From assembly GCA_010645155.1 (NCBI GenBank), contig CM021319.1, forward strand, positions 2,778,787 through 2,842,786: a stretch of DNA of 64,000 nucleotides, in the 5' to 3' direction. A model generated the notes under the pieces. The model saw nothing but the letters and a program-made list of their open reading frames with translations, was not told the DNA's origin and made no database searches. Positions 20,415 through 29,130 of the stretch are shown here, piece after piece. How positions within the stretch are numbered: the first letter of the stretch is position 1; the number at the start of each line of letters is the position of its first letter. Both the position numbers and the translations under genes were made by a program. Origin of the DNA: Tigriopus japonicus (Eukaryota; Arthropoda; Copepoda; Harpacticoida; Harpacticidae).

Positions 20415-21242
20415 TCAATGGAAGTTGTATGATATGATTCGAAGGTATTCAAGAGGAGCCTTCTCTTCAAATTGTTTGACACTGTGGACCAGTCTTGTCT
20501 CTTGTTCTCTGTAGTCCTTCCTCGACTTAAACTTGTCCCCACGTTCTTGGGCTCGGAGACGAACGCTTTGGTACTTGAACTCTTCCCTTAGAAGATCAAT
20601 GAATTTCCAAGGGGAAGGCTTTGCCATAACAAGAACACTTGACAGTTGTGAATGCCATGCTTCAATTGAATTGTTAGACTTTGGCAGACCGGCCATTATT
20701 CGCTGATGTTGATTCCACCACTGAATTGGAATAGTTGCTGGCCTTCCCCCTCTCTTTTCTATAAATTGTCGTTCAAAGTAGTCCACAACTTCATCTATGC
20801 CTGAAACATCTGGTATTGTGTCAAGCACTTGCCTGTAGTACACTTTGACCTGGGGTACAGGGACAAAGGCCAGGGCCACAAGATTTTTGACGAATTGGTA
20901 GACTTTTGGATTCTCCCGGTAGATGACTTGTAGTCCATGAGATTGCACTTGCCTGTAGATGGCTTGGGCCAAATGGAAGACACATATGGCAATTTGGCAT
21001 TTTGGGAAGACCTTCCGGATAGCGTTGATGTTGGCCAGTTCCATATCCAGTAAGAAGGACTCTGGCTTGAACTGCGGGATCCTCTCAATCACCATCCTGT
21101 AAATTCGCTCATATGTGTCTTGAGACTTGTTGGCAGTCATCCCAACGATCAGGGGTATGGTCGTCGTTTCCACCAAGGCATGGAGGGCCCACACTTGGTA
21201 AAAAATTGATGGACAGGCCTTGTAAGTGGCATCGGTGAACAT
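20415..21242 (-). CDS. MULE transposase, catalytic DDE domain
   Basis: 275 codons of the cut-and-paste transposase core. The first catalytic Asp is in FTDATYKACPSIFYQ. The second is in FLLDMELANINAI, followed by CQIAICVFHLAQAIYR (conserved C..H). The third, acidic position is probably the Glu of NNSIEAWHSQL. The C-terminal part is Lys/Arg-rich. The first residue shown is the first Met; the exon probably begins slightly upstream at the acceptor near 21253. The protein would act on the flanking terminal inverted repeats. No in-frame stop is seen within the domain. Confidence 0.85.
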   Translation of the reverse strand: MFTDATYKACPSIFYQVWALHALVETTTIPLIVGMTANKSQDTYERIYRMVIERIPQFKPESFLLDMELANINAIRKVFPKCQIAICVFHLAQAIYRQVQSHGLQVIYRENPKVYQFVKNLVALAFVPVPQVKVYYRQVLDTIPDVSGIDEVVDYFERQFIEKRGGRPATIPIQWWNQHQRIMAGLPKSNNSIEAWHSQLSSVLVMAKPSPWKFIDLLREEFKYQSVRLRAQERGDKFKSRKDYREQETRLVHSVKQFEEKAPLEYLRIISYNFH

Positions 21243-21309
21243 GTGATTGAGCTGAAATGTAAAGCCAAGTCATGAACACATTGAATCAATAGCGATTAAC
21301 ACAAAAAAC

Positions 21310-21492
21310 TTACCCTTCCAGTTGCCTCAAACTTTCTTCAGTAGCAAAAATAATGATTCTGTTAGGATCCTCAGTCCCAGAGTCCCAAAATAGCATGTTC
21401 TCTTCGGAATGATTAGTACCGTGGCTTAACATACAAAGATTTATTCGGGAGATATAGATATAAGATGTGAAGGGTACGAAGGTAGAAATCAA
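21310..21492 (-). CDS. MULE transposase, middle block
   Basis: The useful part is about 21313-21410: ENMLFWDSGTEDPNRI, then IFATEESLRQLEG. This matches the conserved segment just before the DDE domain of MULE transposases (a D-S-G, then R-I-x-I-F-A-T, then L-R-x-L). A splice donor (GTAAGT) follows directly. The left boundary and upstream acceptor are unsure. Joining to the acceptor CATTTCAG before the next block leaves the phase off by one, so this copy may be broken or my splice choice wrong. Confidence 0.6.
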   Translation of the reverse strand: MISTFVPFTSYIYISRINLCMLSHGTNHSEENMLFWDSGTEDPNRIIIFATEESLRQLEG

Positions 21493-21571
21493 GATGGAGT
21501 AGTAATGAGGGAGAGAGAAGAGTCGTACGACTATGGATCGGAACTATTGACAGAAATATGAAAACCTGGTA

Positions 21572-22126
21572 TTACCAATCACTCCACTCTTTATCCCAGC
21601 TGAGGGTGAACTCTTCAGGTATTTGGAAATCCATTGATTTGGGTACTTTGGGTCGGTCCTTTTTTGAGGTGAGCTTGGCATCCTGAATCATTTTCAATTT
21701 GGAGTTGAAAGACTGGAATTGACCACGGAAGGCATCTGGAACTTCGGCCATTTTGGACATGACAAGCCTTGGAGCTTTGTCAGGATTTTCCTTGGCCTCA
21801 GTTTTCATGTTGTGCACGATGTCCAGCACCTCCTTACGACCAGGAATGGGGTCATGTGAAAGGCCATTCACCTCCTTCACAACTTCGTCACCTTCAACAT
21901 GGATTCTGGCTGGGCAAGGCTTTGGTTTTCGGCAACTCCTCTCGCATTTCCAGTACTGCCTTGTTCCCTTCTTGTTACATTTTTCGAACACGAACAAGTG
22001 GCCTTTGAAAACTATCTTATTCTTCCCCCTCTCCGAGTAAGTTGCTTCGTAGTTCATGTTGAAATACATTCTGAATGTAATTAATTTCTTCAATATTGCG
22101 TTGGCACTTAATTGTGTGGCTACCAA
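21572..22126 (-). CDS. MULE transposase, N-terminal part with FLYWCH-type zinc finger
   Basis: A 184-codon first block. Residues about 27-82 fit a FLYWCH finger: KGHLFVFEK, then the aromatic RQYWKCERSC, CPARIHVEG and a closing LSHDP histidine. FLYWCH fingers bind DNA and commonly precede MULE transposase domains in animals. The block ends with IPEEFTLSWDKEW, where MULE proteins usually continue into an L-Y-D-S-G segment. Here that segment lies in the next block, after a probable donor GTAATACC at the reading-frame end. The first Met lies within the right terminal inverted-repeat side, a typical transposon layout. Confidence 0.8.
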   Translation of the reverse strand: MVATQLSANAILKKLITFRMYFNMNYEATYSERGKNKIVFKGHLFVFEKCNKKGTRQYWKCERSCRKPKPCPARIHVEGDEVVKEVNGLSHDPIPGRKEVLDIVHNMKTEAKENPDKAPRLVMSKMAEVPDAFRGQFQSFNSKLKMIQDAKLTSKKDRPKVPKSMDFQIPEEFTLSWDKEWSDW

Positions 22127-22300
22127 TTTCCAACGCCATCAGTCCTACACGCAATCAATCCTCCGCTATTAATCGTATGACTATCTGTTCTCAGGCAATC
22201 AATCGTGGTAGCACCCAAAAATGGACCATTCAAAGTCAAATAACTCAGCAGATGATAAATGAATGTTTATTCAATTTAAATTCATAAGGTAACTAAATGG

Positions 22301-22890
22301 TCTCTAAATATGGGTTAAAGGGTTTGTTTAAAAATGTTATAATTAATAGGTTTTTAGGTAAATAACTTTTTCCCTGGACCTAAACTTATATAATACCATA
22401 AAAATAAAGTTTTTCCCCATTGAATTGTGGGTCCAAAAAGTGCCATGATGTCTTTGGGTATTTTGATTCAAACCTAAAAAGCCATCGGAACACCGTGCTT
22501 GAGAACAAAAGAGGGCATCCGGGGGCATCCCAGCAAAATGTGTTTGGGGCATGCTGAATTATGCGGCGGCCATCTAGGTGACAAGAATGTAAGTTTTCTT
22601 TAAAATCCTCTATACAATACCAACCTTTTTTCTTCCCACCATGTACTACCGAGTAACTCTTCGGCCCTAACTCAAACATCCGCCACAGCTGCCTCTAACT
22701 TTCCAAAAAATGAAAGACCTCCTGAAAACGGCTTAGAGAATGTTCAGAATACTCGGCAATCATTTTTCACTCGTTAGGATTTTTTTACGATTAGAGGAGA
22801 TGGTTCGCACCATGAAAACAACAATTCAGCAAAATATGAATTCCCCTTAAACGGCCTTTACCTCAACATCCAATGCTTAATTTAAAAAAT
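22301..22890. other. Non-coding
   Basis: Short frames only. The minus-strand frames at 22343-22679 show no recognised domain. Confidence 0.5.
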
Positions 22891-22894
22891 AATA

Positions 22895-23979
22895 CAGTCA
22901 AATCTCATTTTAAGAAACTTTTCTCTCAGCGGCAAAATGTTGCTTATATCGAGATTTTTCTTATATCGAGACTCAAGAAAATTGGCTCAAGAAACGATAA
23001 AAAATACAAGGAAACTACACAAGGAGTATACGTATATCACCTTTATATAACCTTATAAGCTTACTTTTATTACAACAAAATCCGACAATGACTCAAAAAT
23101 TTAGCTTTCACAAAATAGTTATTAAAACACACACATTTACAGGACAAGTGCATTTATATCTCTATTACAAAGCTTAAGAACTTGTTTCAATCTCAATTTG
23201 ACAGAAAAAATGAAAGAAGAAAGTACAATTTTGTCATCATGATTGGTAAATTATCTAACCTAAACAGGGACAAACAAATGTTTAAAAAAATTGAGCCTTC
23301 CACGCTTTCATACTGACGAAGTGTTTTTTGCGATTTTTTTGGAATATATCAACTGCAAATCTTCTATTCTCAGTTTGACCTTAAATTACTTCAAATTTGG
23401 GAGTCTTCCTTGGGTTTGCATGACACGTCCTTGGATTGCTTATTTTCCACTAGGTTTTGCTTTGGTAGACACAATTTTTTCACTTTCAAGCATTCCAAAT
23501 TTGTTGGCAAAAAAGAGCTTTTATTATTTTTCAAAATTGTCGACAAATTGTTCTTTTAAACGTGCCATTAAAATAGTTATTGTTGAGTGGCATGTTGGAC
23601 AATTTTTAGCTATTTTGGAGGTCAAAATCCAGTTTTTCGTTCTTTTGACTGAATCTTGAAAAAGGCAAGTTGTTTATTTCAAAAGAGGTGCAAGGCGCGA
23701 GAGCCCAAAAAAGTGCGCAAAAGCGCTAAATATGGATGCCTTGCATCATTGGTCCTTTTAGAAATGCTTCGTTTTGTTTTGTTTTATGATGTGAATAATT
23801 TAAGCAAGAGAAATAGGCCAAAACTTTGAAAATGTTTCTTATATCGAGATTGAGGAAAAATGGAAAATTTCTCATATCGAGCATTCATTCTTATGTAGTA
23901 AAATTTTGGTCAACACGGAAAACTTTCTTTTATCGCAAAAATTTCTTAAACTGAGATTTCTTATATCAAGGTTCGACTG
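22895..23979. mobile_element. pogo/Tigger-like DNA element, non-autonomous
   Basis: The ends are CAGTCAAATCTCATTTTAAG and, reversed, CAGTCGAACCTTGATATAAG, an imperfect inverted repeat starting CAGTC. A TA dinucleotide lies on both sides (22893-22894 and 23980-23981), as in pogo/Tigger transposons. The subterminal regions repeat TTATATCGAGATT several times. The interior has only short or low-complexity frames (for example 23291-23659), so no intact transposase is encoded. Confidence 0.75.
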
Positions 23980-23989
23980 TACTAGCAAA

Positions 23990-24240
23990 ACAAAGACTTT
24001 GGCAGAAATAGCAATTCTGAAACGGATATCTTTGCTTTAACCGAAACCTGGCTTACATCTGGAGTTCTTGACGAGGATATTGTCATCAAAGGATTTTCAT
24101 TTAATCGTTGTGATCGATTAAAACCCAAAAATTCAATTTTCCCGCACGGTGGTGTATGTCAGTCCTGCTTGTGTATGTCAAGGAGGATAGTATTACGAAG
24201 AGTGGATTGAGGGATGGCGTGTGTCCACGTCCGTGTTATT
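23990..24240 (+). pseudogene. LINE endonuclease (AP-type) fragment
   Basis: Translation reads DIFALTETWLTSGVLDEDIV, then a GFSFNRCDR segment, and after a one-base shift near 24150 LLVYVKEDSITKSG. The E-T-W motif after a hydrophobic strand is typical of the N-terminal apurinic-type endonuclease of non-LTR retrotransposons. The fragment starts just right of the Tigger-like element and runs into interspersed repeat C. Too short and shifted to be functional. Confidence 0.7.
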
Positions 24241-24470
24241 TTGCCTGCTTGACAGCCTGGAGTAAATGAAGAAATTCATTATAATAGGGTTTTAAGTTGC
24301 TTCATACACATAACTTGTCGAACAAAAGTTGACAAAGAATCAATAACCCATCATTCCATGTACTATTGGTGCCACACTAAGAATTGAAAATGTATTGTTT
24401 GATTGTGTTAAGCAAAATATATTGAAACTCCCTTTCACTTGCTTTGTGATAATGATTGTCCATCTTTTGT
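24178..24470 (-). repeat. Interspersed repeat C, copy 1
   Basis: The reverse complement matches 28850-29115 and 48228-48500. Shared runs include TTAACACAATCAAACA, and the CAGGCTGT...AATAACACGGA stretch. Its edge overlaps the LINE endonuclease frame (KEDSIT), suggesting the repeat derives from the region after the endonuclease of a LINE family. Confidence 0.8.
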
Positions 24471-24474
24471 TGAA

Positions 24475-24585
24475 GCCTGAAACAACGTGAACGCACGCAG
24501 TAAAAGTAAAATGGTTCTGTAGGTATGAAGCCCCCCGGCACATTTATTGGAGTCATTGACTACAGAGATATCACAGCTATTTATA
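24475..24585 (+). repeat. Repeat D, copy 1 left part
   Basis: Matches 26665-26785 (a run AACGTGAACGCACGCAGTAAA, then TTTATTGGAGTCATTGACTA). The unit resumes at 25864 after the mariner insertion. Confidence 0.85.
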
Positions 24586-25863
24586 CAGAGTGGGGCAGAA
24601 GTATCCGGACAAAACTTTGAACATAATTTATAGCATCAATTTTTAGCCAATTGTGTATTTAATAAAAAAAAGTTTGGACAACAATTAAGAACATTTTTTT
24701 TCAATTTGGTCACCGTTGGCCTTAATGACGGCGTCCAAGCGGCCAACAAAGGCCGAGCAGGCTTTGGCAACCTCAGCCGTTGAGAAGGAGGCCATGTTCT
24801 GCTTCACCGACGACTTCAGAGACGCCAGGCTGTTGTGGGGCATCTTGTTCACCTTCCTCTTCAGCTTGGACCACAACTAGAAGTCGCATGGGTTGAGGTC
24901 AGGGCTGTTTGAAGGCCACTTGTCTTTCTTGACCACCACATCAAATTTGCTCTTCAAAAAGTTCATGGAAACATTGGACACATGACACAGAGCAGAGTCC
25001 TGGATCCACATGAATTTGGTTCCTGGTGGGTACAAGGTTGCCAGCCAGGGCATCACGACCTTCTTTAGAAGCTCCACGTACCCGGCAGCGTTGAGCCTGA
25101 ATTTGGGAGGGAAGTCATGGGCTGGCATCACCTTCCCGTCGCTGCTGATGAGGCCAAAGACCATAATCTTGGCAGGATTCTTTGTCTTCATGATGGGAGG
25201 CACAACAGTTCTGTTCTCGGCAAGCCATTGGTTGTTCTGGGGGTTGTACGCGCCATCCACCATGAAGATTGACTCATCTGAGAAAAGTGTGACCGTCCTT
25301 GGATTGACCTTGCAGATTCTGCGCAACTTCTGGCCCCTCGCAAGCCTGGTGGCCTTCATCTTCTCGGTAAGAAGGTGGTGTCTGCCTCTGACGCAGGAGG
25401 TCAAGTTCAGGTCCTCCTTGATGGCCTTGGCCACAGTCCTCTTGCTCACGGACCGCCGGCTGCGTGGGCCGATATGGACACAGCTGGGTTGGCCTCGATG
25501 GACCTCCTCAGGCCCGCCAAGAACCTGGGGGTCTGCTTTTTTGCCCTGTGTGGGCCGCAGGGGGCGTGGCCTGTCCCCCGACCAGACTGCAGCCTCTTCA
25601 CGACCTCGTAGACAGTGGCCCTAGGGTACTTGGTTGACTTGATGATGGCTCTGGCGTCGTTGCCGGCCGAGAGCAATTCAGCAATCACTTTACCCTTTTG
25701 TTCCTGGGGCTTCATATTTCCGGATTTAAACAAAAAAAAATTAACAAACATTCAAAACCGGTTTTTGGTCAAACCACAAAAACACAGGAAATAAAAATAT
25801 TCCTCTTGCTTCAGGAGATATACGTCATCCAAATTTTTTTCTGGATACTTCTGCCCCTCCCCG
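24586..25863 (-). mobile_element. mariner/Tc1-superfamily transposon, degenerate
   Basis: Inverted termini CAGAGTGGGGCAGAAGTATC (left) and, reversed, CGGGGAGGGGCAGAAGTATC (right), with TA on both sides (24584-24585, 25864-25865). The flanking repeat D occurs uninterrupted at 26641-26837, giving the empty site. About 1278 bp, a usual full length. It carries one transposase gene on the minus strand, now broken. Confidence 0.92.
24685..25751 (-). pseudogene. mariner/Tc1-like transposase, broken
   Basis: The N-terminal block (25751-25446) has a helix-turn-helix DNA-binding domain (KVIAELLSAGNDARAII, then PRATVYEVVKRL). A frameshift near 25446 leads to the catalytic block (25449-24877): Asp in TLFSDESIF, Asp in WIQDSALCH, and the third acidic residue in SPDLNPCDF, a D-D-about37-D arrangement. 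An in-frame TAG at 24877, where Trp is usual, stops the frame. A remnant continues to 24685 (LWSKLKRKVNKMPH). At least two lesions make it inactive. Confidence 0.9.
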
Positions 25864-25919
25864 TACATGAATGACTAGTGGACGCACAAGCCAATTATCA
25901 CTTGGCTTGAGGTGTATCA
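25864..25919 (+). repeat. Repeat D, copy 1 right part
   Basis: Matches 26782-26837 (CATGAATGACTAGTGGACGC and onward to GAGGTGTATC). The mariner separates it from its left part. Confidence 0.88.
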
Positions 25920-26129
25920 GAGTGTCCGAAATTTTGGGGGGAAATACTAACAGGCCTTGTTTGGCCACAGAAATCTCTTGATTGATCCAGAGCATTGGAC
26001 TCGGTTGATCTGGAGTTTTTGGGCAGCAATGACCCACGGATTGGGCATCAGTGTAGGTTCAGTTAACCCAAGGAAGGGGCGGATATTATCCTTCTTCCTC
26101 CTCGCCAGATTGCTTCTTCAGTAATGTGA
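25920..26129. other. Non-coding between repeat D and minisatellite
   Basis: No supported gene. Confidence 0.5.
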
Positions 26130-26640
26130 GATACATCCACCATACGAGTTTCCGTCCTCAATGAGAGTTTCCGTCCTCAATAAGAGGTTCCGTCCTCGAT
26201 AAGAGGTTCCGTCCTTGATAAGAGGTTCCGTCCTCAATAAGAGGTTCCGTCCTCGATGAGAAGTTCGTTTTGCCTGGGGGGCTTCTTTCAGGTTTATCCT
26301 CGTCGCCATTGAAAGAACGTGAACGCACGCAGAAAAACTAGGAGGAGTTTCGTCCTCAATGAGAGGTTCCGTCATCGATAACAGGTTCCGTCATCGATGA
26401 GAGGTTCCGTCCTCGATAAGAGGTTCCGTCCTCGATGAGAGTTTCTGTCCTCAATGAGAGGTTCCGTCTTCGATAAGAGGTTCTGTCCTCAATAAGAGGT
26501 TCTGTCCTTGATAAGAGGTTCCATCCTTGATAAGAGGTTCCGTCCTTGATAAGAGGTTCTGTCCTCAATAAGAGGTTCCGTCCTCAATAAGAGGTTCCGT
26601 CCTCGATAAGAGGTTCAGTCCTCGATGAGAGGTTCGTTTT
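26130..26640. repeat. 19-bp minisatellite (GAGGTTCCGTCCTCGATAA-type)
   Basis: About 20 imperfect copies of a 19-bp unit lie in two blocks, roughly 26145-26262 and 26340-26632. They are split by a 75-bp spacer that itself matches repeat D (CGTTTTGCCTGGGG to AACGTGAACGCACGCAG). Variation is mostly C/T and G/A within the unit. The minus strand is open through much of it because 19 is not a multiple of 3 and the unit lacks stops in some phases; this is not taken as coding. Confidence 0.92.
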
Positions 26641-26837
26641 GCCTGGGGGCTTCTTTCAGGTTTATTCTCGTCGCCATTGAAACAACGTGAACGCACGCAG
26701 TAAAAGTAAAGTAGTTTGGTAGGTATGAAGCCCTCGGCCCATTTATTGGAGTCATTGACTAGAGAAATATCACAGCTAGTTATGCATGAATGACTAGTGG
26801 ACGCACAAGCCAATTATCACTTGGCTTGAGGTGTATC
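26641..26837 (+). repeat. Repeat D, copy 2 (uninterrupted)
   Basis: Contains the joined left and right parts of copy 1 without the mariner. It ends where a T-run (the poly-A tail of the minus-strand LINE) begins. Confidence 0.85.
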
Positions 26838-28640
26838 TTTTTTTTTTAACAATCCTCGGATTTTTAACCGATACAAGGGAATGGTTTCCCTTTAAGTCAC
26901 GAGTACATTTGCAAAATGTCATTTCATATAAAATATTTGGTCAAGTAAGGTGTTCGAGTTTGCCGCCCTAGGGCAACCCTGAACGTATGGCTGATCGGGG
27001 ATGGATTGTAAAAACCGATCCAATTCTCGTTTAAAACTTAACAAGGGTTCATCTAATAAGTAGAATCGTCGGAGATGCTCTGGCAAAATATTATACAGAT
27101 TTGGGGCTCTGTTTAGAACGGAAGACGTTTTCAGACTCTTTAGGAGCTTGTTGTCTGACAAAGCATCCTTATGTCGCGGGATGCAAGTAATGCCTCTCCT
27201 ATCACTAAGTGTGTATTCAATTCCTGGGTTTGGGCAGAGATCATGAAGACATTTGAACACGTATAAGATGAGGTATCGCTCGTACCTACGTTGTACACTG
27301 TACATTTCGAGAAGTTGGAGCCTTGACCAATAATCTAGGTGTGTCATACCTGCAATACGACGCGTAAAACATCGCTGCACCCTCTCTATCTTATTGAGTC
27401 CAGCCGCAGTTGTTGGAGCCCTGGTGGGGGAAGCATATTCAAGATGTGGCTGGACGATGGATTTATAAAGAGTCTTCATAGTAAAAGGGTTCCTAGAATG
27501 AAATGTTCGATATATCCATCCACACGTCTGAAATGCTTTGGTCACTTTGACTTGAACATGGTCTTCAAACTTTCCATTATCTTCTATTATTACGCCCAGG
27601 TCTTTAATGGAGTGTGCAAGTGTTATTGGGCATTGACGATTATCCATATACGTGCGACGATTTAATCCTGTATGATTGAAAGTCATTGTTCTAAATTTCT
27701 CTCCATTAAGCTCCATGTTATTTTCAGATACCCATTGGTATATCCTATCTAAATCACTTTGAAGTTCGTCAGAATTTTTTGTGTTTCTACCAAACACCAG
27801 CTTGGTGTCGTCTGCATAAGATGAGATTGAAGACTGGAAAGAGAGACGTTGTAATGGCGCAATAAAGAGCACAAATAATATAGGCCCTAATATAGTGCCT
27901 TGTGGGACTCCAGACAAAACATCCTGAGTGCGTCCGAAACTTCCTTCAATTTTCACCGTTTGGGTGCGGTTGGTAAGAAAGTCTTTAAACCAAGCATGCA
28001 ACTTGCCCTTGATTCCCAATTCAGACAAAGAATGAAGCAGTAGATTGTGATCTACCTTGTCAAAAGCTTTCGCAAAGTCCAAGTAAACAACATCAACGCA
28101 TTCATTATGCTGCAGTCCCCCAATTATGTCGTCAAAATGCTGAACCAGTTGGGTTACTGTACTGAAACGAGAGCGGAACCCATGTTGCTGATCAGGAATG
28201 CTATCTTTGATATCAAGATATTCCAAAAGTGCACTTTAATAACTCTTTCCATTACTTTGGAAATGTTTGAAGTTAATGAAATTGGTCGATAGTTTTCGGG
28301 CTTACTTCGGTCGCCTCCTTTGTATATTGGAATGACATGTGCCAATTTTAAGGCGTCTGGGATTTTTCCTTCCGACATGGACCTACTCATTATATGGGAG
28401 ATGATTGGAGCGACAACTTCTGCAGTACGTTTTAGAAATTCAACCGTCACACCATCAGGACCAGGAGAACTCGAATTGTTGAGGGATTTAATGGCTTCTA
28501 TAACACGAGATTCGTCAACTGTCAATTCGCAAAGTATACGAGCCCCATCACCTAAACAAGGCTCATTCAGTACTGACCGAGTTGGAGTTGAGAATACCGA
28601 TGCAAATTGATTACATATCACAGCTTTTACATATCAAAGC
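26838..28640 (-). mobile_element. 5'-truncated non-LTR retrotransposon (CR1/jockey-like)
   Basis: A minus-strand LINE with its 3' poly-A tail visible as the T-run at 26838-26848. It holds the reverse-transcriptase region and C-terminal tail. Upstream on the minus strand lie a hairpin and repeat C, which ends in a short endonuclease-like fragment. Exact clade not assigned. Confidence 0.85.
26919..28621 (-). pseudogene. LINE reverse transcriptase, one frameshift
   Basis: The 5' block (28621-28154) reads the RT entry motifs SSPGPDGV, HVIPIYKGGDRSKPENYRPI and SNISKVMERVI. A one-base shift near 28230 moves into the 435-codon block (28226-26919): QHGFRSRFSTVTQL, VYLDFAKAFDKVDH (palm A, catalytic Asp), SGVPQGTILGPILF, and SSYADDTKL (the YADD catalytic box). 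The thumb and a C-terminal tail with LPEHLRRFY and FKRELDRFLQSIP follow. This enzyme would perform target-primed reverse transcription at the nucleus. The catalytic residues persist, but the shift and missing N-terminus indicate a dead copy. Confidence 0.9.
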
Positions 28641-28646
28641 CCATAC

Positions 28647-28824
28647 GGTTTTCATCATTGGGATTAATGTATGGCATTCTTCCCTTTGTGGAATGGTACA
28701 AAATCTTCTCTGTCTGTTTTCAATGCTTAATTGTCTTTTATGTCTTAAAAACAGAGACAGGCATGAAATTTTTGACCATTCTACAAAGGTGAGTGTCCCC
28801 TGGAACAATCCCAATGATAGAAAC
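28647..28824. repeat. Imperfect hairpin (foldback) upstream of the LINE RT
   Basis: Left arm from CATCATTGGGATT through TTTGTGGAATGGT to CTCTGTCTG; the right arm is its reverse complement with mismatches. The arms are about 80 bp with almost no loop. It may be a MITE inserted between repeat C and the RT. Confidence 0.7.
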
Positions 28825-28849
28825 CATGTTCCTTTAACAAAAGATGGAC

Positions 28850-29130
28850 AATCATTATCACAGCAAGTGAGTGGGAGTTTCAAAACATTTTGCTTAACAC
28901 AATCAAACAACACATTTTCAATTCTGAGGGTGACACAAATATGGCATGAAATAGTTACTTATTAATTATTTGTAAACTTTTGTTTTACAAGTTATGTGAA
29001 TAAAGCAACAAAATTACCAATTTTATTGCATTTCTTCATTTTCTCCAACCTGTTAAGCAGGAAAAATAACACAAAGGTGGTAACACGCCCTCGCTCAATC
29101 CCACTCCATGTATTACAGTGGTCCTTGTGT
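28850..29130 (+). repeat. Interspersed repeat C, copy 2
   Basis: Matches copies at 24178-24470 (reverse) and 48228-48500. On the minus strand its outer end reads KDHCNTWSGIERG, corresponding to KEDSITKSGLRDG in the LINE endonuclease fragment at 24190. Confidence 0.8.

Larger units (their letters stand above)
20259..22215 (-). mobile_element. Mutator-like (MULE) DNA transposon, 1957 bp
   Basis: Terminal inverted repeats of about 65 bp begin GGTGTATCCACGATT on the left and, reversed, GGTGCTACCACGATT on the right. They share a run from AGTCATACGATTAATAGCGG into GGATTGATTG. The flanks CTAAAATGG (20250-20258) and CAAAAATGG (22216-22224) are a 9-bp target duplication with one mismatch, the diagnostic MULE length. 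The uninterrupted repeat at 44448-44612 confirms the insertion. The element encodes a FLYWCH/MULE transposase on the minus strand in at least three blocks. Confidence 0.92.
20165..22300. repeat. Interspersed repeat E, copy 1, split by a MULE
   Basis: Bases 20165-20258 and 22216-22300 align end to end with the uninterrupted copy at 44448-44612. They share a run from AAAGCTAT to GAAATCTTTGGGA and one from ATGGACCAT to AAATAACTCAG. The intervening block is the MULE, so copy 2 gives its empty site. Confidence 0.85.

Noticed and set aside
23291..23659. 122-codon ORF within the Tigger-like element
   Set aside because: No DDE or helix-turn-helix motif, and it is antisense to the presumed transposase direction or simply random.
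26130..26640. Regularly spaced repeats resembling a CRISPR array
   Set aside because: The units are contiguous 19-bp tandem copies without unique spacers, in a eukaryotic sequence; this is a minisatellite.
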